Assembly: GCA_965204525.1 (NCBI GenBank)
Contig: OZ241994.1
Location: 372,001-436,000, forward strand
Source of the DNA: Bin5 sp965204525
Lineage (GTDB): Bacteria > Chloroflexota > Anaerolineae > Caldilineales > Caldilineaceae
Direction of reading: 5' to 3'
DNA: 64,000 bases
Shown here: positions 58,790 through 64,000 of the stretch, piece after piece
Layout: every line of letters starts with the position of its first letter
How positions within the stretch are numbered: the first letter of the stretch is position 1
Position numbers and translations under genes: made by a program
Notes under the pieces: model-generated
What the model saw: only the letters and a program-made list of their open reading frames with translations
Told to the model about the DNA's origin: nothing
Database searches by the model: none

Positions 58790-59329
58790 TTACTCAGCGC
58801 GGAGCGATAGCAGATAGGTCAAAAGGTCTGCCAAGTCCTGCTCGCTCAGATCTTCGGAGTATGTTTCGGGCATCACGTCCGAAGTATAGTCGTTGACAAT
58901 GTAGTCGTTCGGGTTGATGATGCTCGTGTAGAGATACATGGCCGGCCCGGCAAGTCCCAACTGCTCCGCCCGCCCCACAGCAGTGTCGGCGATCTCGAAC
59001 CACGTCGGCGCCACATCTATCAGGCTGTTGTCCGTTACATGACAACCGATGCAGTTATGGGGTACGGTCAGGGCCAGACCCCTTTCAGCATCGCCCGGAA
59101 TCAGCGAAACCACAGCATCCGGCAACCCTGCCAGAATCTCCTCATCGCTGAGACCGGCGATACGCGGTCGCGGCGTCGGCGTGGGCGGCACAAAGGTCTC
59201 GCCCTCTGCCAGGACAACCATGTTGGGCGATATCAACTGCAGGCGCGGGTTGGGCGCGCATGCGCTGACTACAACCAGTGCAAGAAGAAAGCTGACAAAG
59301 GCAGGCAAGTAAGACTTACGACGTACCAT
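58790..59329 (-). CDS. Membrane-anchored monohaem cytochrome c lipoprotein
   Basis: The 179-residue protein has a lipoprotein signal ending VVSAC (C24) and a Pro/Thr-rich spacer (about 45-56). A class I cytochrome c domain follows: CIGCH near residue 93, and a probable distal methionine in SDVMPETYSEDLSEQDLADLL near 152. It would sit on the outer face of the membrane and carry electrons. No oxidase or complex III gene is next to it. It is convergent with mmuM and transcribed away from the IS element. Confidence 0.87.
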   Translation of the reverse strand: MVRRKSYLPAFVSFLLALVVVSACAPNPRLQLISPNMVVLAEGETFVPPTPTPRPRIAGLSDEEILAGLPDAVVSLIPGDAERGLALTVPHNCIGCHVTDNSLIDVAPTWFEIADTAVGRAEQLGLAGPAMYLYTSIINPNDYIVNDYTSDVMPETYSEDLSEQDLADLLTYLLSLRAE

Positions 59330-59517
59330 TCACTGTCTCCATCAAGAGCTGAAGCGAAACTGCCGCAACTGTGAATAGGAATGTCACGAAATCCAGCCGC
59401 TATTATATAACATGTCTACGCTCTTTACCGCATTGGGAATCCGCTTGAAACAGATTTCACGAATCAGTGGGAAACGGATGACTCGAAACCGCATGTGGTC
59501 GAACTTTAACAAGGGCT

Positions 59518-60332
59518 CGTTGACATTTGATTTATTCAGTCACATTGGCGACAATAGCAGGATGTTTAGAAAGAGAATTGCCGACCATCAGTGGCAGAAA
59601 CTTTACGCATTTCTGCAAGGACACTCTCGTGTGTACGCAGGCCAAGAGGGAGAGTGTCGCCGTTTCATTGAGGCAGTTTATTGGATACTGCGCACCGGCA
59701 CCCAGTGGCGTGAACTGCCAGAGAGTTATGGCAAGTGGAACAGTGTATTCAAGCGCTATTCCCGTTGGGAAGAGAATGGTATCTGGGCCGACATGTTCAC
59801 GCAGTTCGCCCAGGACCCAGAGATGGCAGCCGTGATGCCCGACAGTACAGCTGTACGTGCCCATATGTGCGCAGCCGGCGGCTCAAAAAAGGGGGCCCTC
59901 AGCAAGAACAGTGCCTAGGTCGGAGCCGGGGCGGATTCAGCAGCAAGATCCATCTCCTCGTCGATGCCCTTGGCCTGCCTCTGAAGTTCATATTGACCGC
60001 TGGTGAACGCCATGATATGACCCAAGCTGAATCGTTGCTCGCCCCCTTCGATTTTGACGCCGTCATTGCCGATAAAGGCTACGATGCCGACCCTTTGCGA
60101 GAACTGCTCGCAGCCCAACAGGTCGAGGTGGTCATCCCCTCTCGTCGCAATCGCAAACAACCACGAGACTATGACCGAATCCGCTACCGAGAACGCAACA
60201 TCGTCGAACGTTTCATCAACAAAATCAAGTGGTATCGACGCATTTTCACTCGCTATGACAAACTCGCACGACATTACATGGCTTTCTTGCATTTCGCTTC
60301 TACTCTGATCTGGCTCAAACGAAATGTCAACG
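59518..60332 (+). mobile_element. IS5-family (IS427-like) insertion sequence
   Basis: The element is about 815 bases. The left end begins CGTTGACATTTGATTT (59518) and the right end is its imperfect complement, ending AAATGTCAACG (60322-60332); 11 terminal bases match perfectly and 14 of 16 overall. Two overlapping frames encode a DDE transposase through a -1 frameshift. A direct target duplication is not clear: a CG on each side is also part of the inverted repeat. It stands between the cytochrome c gene and the pterin dehydratase gene. Confidence 0.85.
59562..59918 (+). CDS. IS5-family transposase, first frame (orfA)
   Basis: From ATG 59562 the protein has 118 residues: an N-terminal helix-turn-helix-like DUF4096 domain (RRFIEAVYWILRTGTQWREL) and the first catalytic aspartate in MPDSTAVRAH. 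It ends soon after the sequence A-AAA-AAG at 59885-59891, where ribosomes would slip back one base into the second frame. A longer start at 59412 lies outside the element and is unlikely. Confidence 0.85.
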   Translation: MFRKRIADHQWQKLYAFLQGHSRVYAGQEGECRRFIEAVYWILRTGTQWRELPESYGKWNSVFKRYSRWEENGIWADMFTQFAQDPEMAAVMPDSTAVRAHMCAAGGSKKGALSKNSA

Positions 60333-60382
60333 GGACCAAGTCACTGCAGTGTACAAATTGGTCAGAGCAGAGCAACGAATAA
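59885..60382 (+). CDS. IS5-family transposase, second frame (orfB, made by -1 frameshift)
   Basis: In the -1 frame after the slip site the sequence reads KKGGPQQEQC, then GRSRGGFSSKIHLLVDALG. The second catalytic Asp is in VIADKGYDAD and the Glu in YRERNIVERFINKIK. The catalytic core is complete. The frame passes through the right inverted repeat and ends 50 bases outside it at 60382, so the last ~17 residues come from host DNA. The protein is likely functional, but its original stop may have been lost. Confidence 0.8.
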   Translation, partial: KKGGPQQEQCLGRSRGGFSSKIHLLVDALGLPLKFILTAGERHDMTQAESLLAPFDFDAVIADKGYDADPLRELLAAQQVEVVIPSRRNRKQPRDYDRIRYRERNIVERFINKIKWYRRIFTRYDKLARHYMAFLHFASTLIWLKRNVNGTKSLQCTNWSEQSNE

Positions 60383-60393
60383 AGGGGGAACCG

Positions 60394-60738
60394 GTGGAAA
60401 GCAGGATCAACAATGAGGAAGTTCGCCGGTTGCTGGAAGACTACCTTCCAGAATGGAAAGTTCGCGAGGAGCGGTTGTACCGGCGCTTCGAAACGGCCAA
60501 CTGGCGCGTAACGCTGATGACGGCCAACGCTATCGGTTTCCTGTCAGAGGCCGCCTACCACCACCCGAGGCTGGTCCTCAACTATCGCTCAGTTGAAGTC
60601 TATCTGACCACCAATGACGCCGGAGGAGTGACCGAATTGGACTTCAAATTGGCGCAGAAAATCGAGGAGACGGTAAGCTGGCCTAGAAGTAGAGAGGAGA
60701 TGCCGGGCCGGCGTCCGAAAGAATGGCTACGCAGCTGA
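60394..60738 (+). CDS. Pterin-4-alpha-carbinolamine dehydratase
   Basis: From GTG 60394, preceded by AAAGGGGG, the protein has 114 residues. It matches PhhB/PCD: LPEWKVREERLYRRFETANW near residue 17. HHPRLVLNYRSVEVYLTTNDAGGVTELDFKLA holds the active-site histidines (HH) and the DAGG motif. The enzyme dehydrates 4a-hydroxytetrahydropterin, recycling the cofactor of aromatic hydroxylases, or works in other pterin metabolism. It starts only 62 bases after the IS end, so its promoter may have been changed by the insertion. An earlier GTG at 60349 is possible. Confidence 0.88.
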   Translation: MESRINNEEVRRLLEDYLPEWKVREERLYRRFETANWRVTLMTANAIGFLSEAAYHHPRLVLNYRSVEVYLTTNDAGGVTELDFKLAQKIEETVSWPRSREEMPGRRPKEWLRS

Positions 60739-60835
60739 ACATCACGGAAGGCGTTTTCCAGTCGAAGGTGCCACGGATCTCCCAATAGCTCGCCGCCTGC
60801 GAAATGGCATGCTCGCCATAAAGACCGGAAATTGC

Positions 60836-61606
60836 CTACTTTTTGGCCGCGGTTTCCACCGGCAAACGAGCCTGAAATGCCTGGAAAAGCACGATGCTTC
60901 CCGCGATCGCCGCGTTCAAACTGTCCACTGAGCCAGCCATCGGGATCGTAACGCAGAAGTCGCACTTCTCCCGCGCCAGCCGGCTTAGCCCCTTGCCCTC
61001 ATTGCCGACGACCACGGCCAGCGGCCCGCTCAGGTCTGCATCGGAAAGCGGGATGGCATCAGGGTCCAGGTCCAACCCAACTGTCCAGATGTTCGATTTC
61101 TTGAGTCGATCGATCGTCCGATTGACGTTTCCCACCTGGGCAACGGGAATGTGCTCCACCGCTCCCGATGAGGCATTGCTGACCGCCGGCGTAATCCCCG
61201 CCGCCCGGCGCTCTGGCAGAATGACGCCGTCCACACCGAACGCCTCGCCGCTGCGAAACAGCGTGCCAAGATTGCGCGGGTCCTCCAGATGGTCCAGTAC
61301 GAGAAGCAGAGGTTCCGACTTCCGATTTGCCAGTAGGAGTATATCTTCCAGGTCTGCGTAGGGAAAGGGGCCGGTCTCGAGTGCAACGCCCTGGGGATTC
61401 AGTTGTGCGCGTCGAATGCGGTCGAAGATGCCGCCTTCCACGTGCCGCGTCGGGACGCTGATTTTCCGGGCCAGCTGTACAATCTCCGCGAGGCTTCCCT
61501 TGGGGGCGGTTTGGCCGTCACCTTCCAACCACAACCGGTAGTAATGCCTACGTCGTGCACGCAAAGACTCCAAAACGGCGTGCCGACCTACGAGCAGTTC
61601 GCTCAC
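60836..61606 (-). CDS. rlmB: 23S rRNA (guanosine-2'-O)-methyltransferase RlmB-like
   Basis: The 256-residue protein has an N-terminal substrate-binding domain (LLVGRHAVLESLRARRR) and a SpoU/TrmH knot domain. The latter shows LLVLDHLEDPRNLGTLFRSGEAFGVDGVIL, VVVGNEGKGLSRLA and IPMAGSVDSLNAAIAGSIVLF. These three motifs define the family. RlmB methylates G2251 in 23S rRNA. It overlaps cysS by four bases, a common arrangement. Confidence 0.92.
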   Translation of the reverse strand: MSELLVGRHAVLESLRARRRHYYRLWLEGDGQTAPKGSLAEIVQLARKISVPTRHVEGGIFDRIRRAQLNPQGVALETGPFPYADLEDILLLANRKSEPLLLVLDHLEDPRNLGTLFRSGEAFGVDGVILPERRAAGITPAVSNASSGAVEHIPVAQVGNVNRTIDRLKKSNIWTVGLDLDPDAIPLSDADLSGPLAVVVGNEGKGLSRLAREKCDFCVTIPMAGSVDSLNAAIAGSIVLFQAFQARLPVETAAKK

Positions 61607-63015
61607 CTGGTGTCCTCAATCCGCCAGGTCGTTCCGTTCGGAGTATCCTCCAGCTGGACCGAGTGGGCTGCCAACCCTTCGCGTACCATGTCCGCCATCG
61701 CCCACTGTTTTTGCTCTCGCATCGCCGTCCGCACCGAAACGAGCAGGTCGATGAACGGCTTGGCCGCCAGCACGTTGCCCTCAGGGCCGCCTGGCTCAGT
61801 CAGCGACAAGCCCAGGACGCCCGCCAGTTCACGAAGCGTATCCTGTGCAGCCTGAAAAAACGGGCCGGAGATGCCCGCCGCACGCGCCGAATTGATCGCC
61901 CTCACCAACTCAAACAAGTGCGACAGAGCCGCGCTCGTGTTGAAATCATCGTCCATGGCCTGGCAAAAACCGCTGCGAGCGGACTCGGTCACCTCTCGCA
62001 GATTGTTGGCCTCGTCACCCACCGCAACGGTCCCGGTCGCTGGACGCAGTCCCCCTTTCAAGCGGGCCGTGCTTCGCACCGCCGCCTCGATCGACTCATC
62101 TGAATACGATACCGGCTTGCGATAGTGACCCGAAAAGATCAGCATCCGCAGCGCGTCGGCCGAGTGCTGATTCAGAAAACTGTCGATGGTGACCAGGTTT
62201 CCTATCGATTTGCTCATCTTCTCGCCCGACAGCTGAAGCATCCCGTTGTGGACCCAATAGCGGGCAAACGGTTTCCCGGTGAGACTTTCGCTCTGTGCAA
62301 TCTCGTTTTCGTGATGCGGGAAAATCAGGTCATTGCCGCCGCCATGAATGTCGATCATCTCCCCAAGATGGTGCAGGCACATGACCGAACATTCAATGTG
62401 CCAGCCGGGGCGGCCGGGACCCCACGGGCTCTCCCACGACGGCTCGCCCTCCTTGGCCCCCTTCCAAAGGGCAAAGTCTGCCTCATTGTCTTTGCCCTCT
62501 TCCCCCGCGACGCGTGTTCCGGCTACGGCGTCCTCCTGACGGCGCCGGCTGAGCTTTCCGTAATCGTCATCTCTGTCGACCCGAAAATAGACGCTGCCAT
62601 CCACGGCGTAAGCGTAGTCTGCCTCGCCCAAGTCCTCGATCGCTCGAATGATATTCGATATTTCGCTTGTCACGCGGGGATAGGTGTCTGCCGGCTTGAT
62701 GTTCAGATCACTCAGATGCGTCAAGTACTTGTCCGTAAAGTACTGCGCCAACTCAAAGGGGTCCTGACCCGTCTCCTGGGCCCGGATGATGATCTTGTCA
62801 TCCACATCGGTGAAGTTCGTGACGTATGTTACTTCATAACCGGCGAACTCCAGGTAACGCCGGATCATGTCAAAGACGATTGCACTCATCGCGTGGCCGA
62901 TGTGGGCATCAGCGTAAACAGTAGGCCCACAGACGTACATGCGCACGCGTCCTTCTTCCAGAGTTTCAAACGGTTCGCGCCGGCGAGTCAGCGTATTGTA
63001 GATGTTGAGCGTCAT
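61603..63015 (-). CDS. cysS: Cysteinyl-tRNA synthetase
   Basis: The 470-residue protein has YVCGPTVYADAHIGHAMS (Zn-binding Cys and HIGH motif) and WHIECSVMCLHHLG with further zinc ligands. HGGGNDLIFPHHENEIAQSE and the KMSKSIGN catalytic loop near residue 270 complete the active site. It charges tRNA-Cys. The C-terminal DALR domain is present. The gene begins 50 bases after the PIN/TRAM gene and precedes rlmB on the same strand. Confidence 0.95.
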   Translation of the reverse strand: MTLNIYNTLTRRREPFETLEEGRVRMYVCGPTVYADAHIGHAMSAIVFDMIRRYLEFAGYEVTYVTNFTDVDDKIIIRAQETGQDPFELAQYFTDKYLTHLSDLNIKPADTYPRVTSEISNIIRAIEDLGEADYAYAVDGSVYFRVDRDDDYGKLSRRRQEDAVAGTRVAGEEGKDNEADFALWKGAKEGEPSWESPWGPGRPGWHIECSVMCLHHLGEMIDIHGGGNDLIFPHHENEIAQSESLTGKPFARYWVHNGMLQLSGEKMSKSIGNLVTIDSFLNQHSADALRMLIFSGHYRKPVSYSDESIEAAVRSTARLKGGLRPATGTVAVGDEANNLREVTESARSGFCQAMDDDFNTSAALSHLFELVRAINSARAAGISGPFFQAAQDTLRELAGVLGLSLTEPGGPEGNVLAAKPFIDLLVSVRTAMREQKQWAMADMVREGLAAHSVQLEDTPNGTTWRIEDTR

Positions 63016-63065
63016 CGGTGTCCCTGTCGTTGGCTCACCCGGTTGTTTTGTAGCTTCTCCCCTGT

Positions 63066-64000
63066 TCAGCGGACAGACTCGTATGCCCTGCGGCGCTCCT
63101 GTACATCCTCCGGAACGGCAAATATGAGTCGGCCGGCGTTGGTCTGCAATACCTTCGTGACACGTACAGAGAGCCGCGCCCCCATGTGGCGCCTGCCCTG
63201 TTCGACGACGACCATCGTCCCGTCATCGAGATAGCCGACCCCCTGATTCATCTCCTTACCTTCCTGAATCACGTGGATCGTCATCTCTTCACCCGGAAGA
63301 ACCACAGACTTGACGGCATTGGCCAGTTCGTTAATGTTCAAGACGCGAACGCCCTGCAGTTTGGCCACCCGATTCAGATTGTAGTCATTGGTAACAATGG
63401 CTGCCCTCATCTCCCGGGCCAGAAAAACCAACTTTTCGTCCACCTGTTGCGCTTCGGCGGGATCCTGGTCCAGAAAGACGACATTCACGCCTTCAATCTT
63501 CTGCAGCCTGTCAAGAATCTCAAGGCCTCTCCTGCCGCGGTTGCGCCGCAACACTTCTGCCGAATCCGCGATATATTGGAGTTCATTGAGAATGAATCGC
63601 GGAACCGCAAGGATAGCCCAAAGAAAGCCCGTCTCGGCCACATCGGCGATGCGTCCATCGATGATTACGCTGGTGTCCAATAGCATCGTGTCCGCATATT
63701 GCGGCCGGCCGCCCTTCGCGAAGAGAGGCAGCTTGGGCAGATCCCGTCCGTCTTCCCCTCCATTTGGGAATCGGAAGAAATTAAGTATCTCCCGATGGCG
63801 CAGCACCATCATCGTTACGCCCAGATAGCCCATAACGATGACGCCAACAAAGGGTAGAATTGTACCGAATGGATTGGGTAACAGAGACAGAGGATATGCC
63901 AGGAGCGCGGCGATGGCTAATCCGATTGCCATGCCGGCAGTCGCAGCCATGAGCTGCACAGTGGGAATCTGTCTCAAACTCGACCGTAGAGCGTTAGCCG
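63066..64000 (-). CDS. PIN/TRAM domain membrane protein (YacL-like), partial at the right edge
   Basis: The frame remains open to the end of the window, so the N-terminal membrane helices are cut; a TTG at 63977 is not the true start. The visible part has two helices (about residues 10-60 from that point) and a PIN nuclease domain with LLDTSVIIDGRIADVAETGF, ILNELQYIADS and IVTNDYNLNRVAKLQGV. A TRAM domain (LPGEEMTIHVIQEGKEMNQGVGYLDDGTMVVVE) follows. YacL-type proteins are presumed membrane-bound RNases. The order YacL-like, cysS, rlmB occurs in many bacteria. Confidence 0.9.
   Translation of the reverse strand, partial: ANALRSSLRQIPTVQLMAATAGMAIGLAIAALLAYPLSLLPNPFGTILPFVGVIVMGYLGVTMMVLRHREILNFFRFPNGGEDGRDLPKLPLFAKGGRPQYADTMLLDTSVIIDGRIADVAETGFLWAILAVPRFILNELQYIADSAEVLRRNRGRRGLEILDRLQKIEGVNVVFLDQDPAEAQQVDEKLVFLAREMRAAIVTNDYNLNRVAKLQGVRVLNINELANAVKSVVLPGEEMTIHVIQEGKEMNQGVGYLDDGTMVVVEQGRRHMGARLSVRVTKVLQTNAGRLIFAVPEDVQERRRAYESVR

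Noticed and set aside
62125..63234. A 369-residue plus-strand frame
   Set aside because: It is antisense to cysS, which carries HIGH and KMSKS motifs.

Overview
This is a GC-rich bacterial window, most likely from a member of the Chloroflexota (Caldilineae/Anaerolineae-like). That placement is inference from gene content: many family-5 peptide, ribose-type and branched-chain importers, UxuA/DapA/GH4 sugar catabolism, lipoprotein substrate-binding proteins, a heterodimer-type fused lycopene cyclase, CruF-type carotenoid genes and a multihaem cytochrome. No rRNA is present to prove it. About 57 protein genes (some small, partial or IS-encoded) and one tRNA are supported. The genes at both edges are cut by the window.

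Layout. 1-2648 (minus): sugar/nucleoside catabolism (nucleoside hydrolase cut by the left edge, UxuA-like mannonate dehydratase, DapA-family lyase/synthase). 2921-3523: a thioredoxin-like DUF899 protein. 3962-7449 (plus): the widespread three-gene cluster of circularly permuted ATP-grasp, alpha-E domain protein and transglutaminase-like protein. 7565-9321 (minus): NIPSNAP-family protein and a GH4 alpha-galactosidase. 9495-18609 (minus): a complete peptide-type ABC importer (oppD, SBP, oppB, oppC, oppF) with a six-haem c-type cytochrome gene inserted between oppC and oppF. 19116-27184: a carotenoid region, with phytoene synthase on the minus strand and, divergently, a CarH-like MerR/B12 regulator followed by lycopene cyclase, an exported unknown protein, CruF, PlsY, a GT2 glycosyltransferase and a phosphopantetheinyl transferase. 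27356-32024: small membrane proteins, peroxiredoxin, a lipase-like hydrolase, and a minus-strand pair of TrpF-like and beta-RFAP-synthase-like genes. 32146-39154 (minus): ribose-type ABC importer followed by a large FtsX-type permease. 39440-46434: housekeeping genes (rsmE, prmA, DMT exporter, dnaJ, coaE, ABC-F). 47325-53206 (plus): a full liv operon. 53258-55385 (minus): D-2-hydroxyacid dehydrogenase and Gfo/Idh/MocA oxidoreductase. 55772-64000: rpmG, tRNA-Lys, M29 aminopeptidase, homocysteine methyltransferase, cytochrome c, an IS5-family element with a -1 frameshift signal, pterin carbinolamine dehydratase, rlmB-like, cysS and a PIN/TRAM membrane protein.

How the parts work together. Three importers (peptides, ribose-type sugars, branched-chain amino acids) feed a heterotrophic metabolism supported by GH4, UxuA, DapA-family and Gfo/Idh enzymes. 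In all three importer operons a stem-loop follows the substrate-binding-protein gene directly, which would give high binding-protein expression relative to the membrane parts. The carotenoid region looks like a light-responsive unit: a CarH-type regulator whose own start codon lies in 16-bp tandem repeats, divergent from crtB, upstream of genes predicted to cyclise, hydrate and glycosylate a C40 carotenoid. The most unusual contexts are the multihaem cytochrome inside the peptide-transporter operon and the RFAP-synthase/TrpF-like pair.
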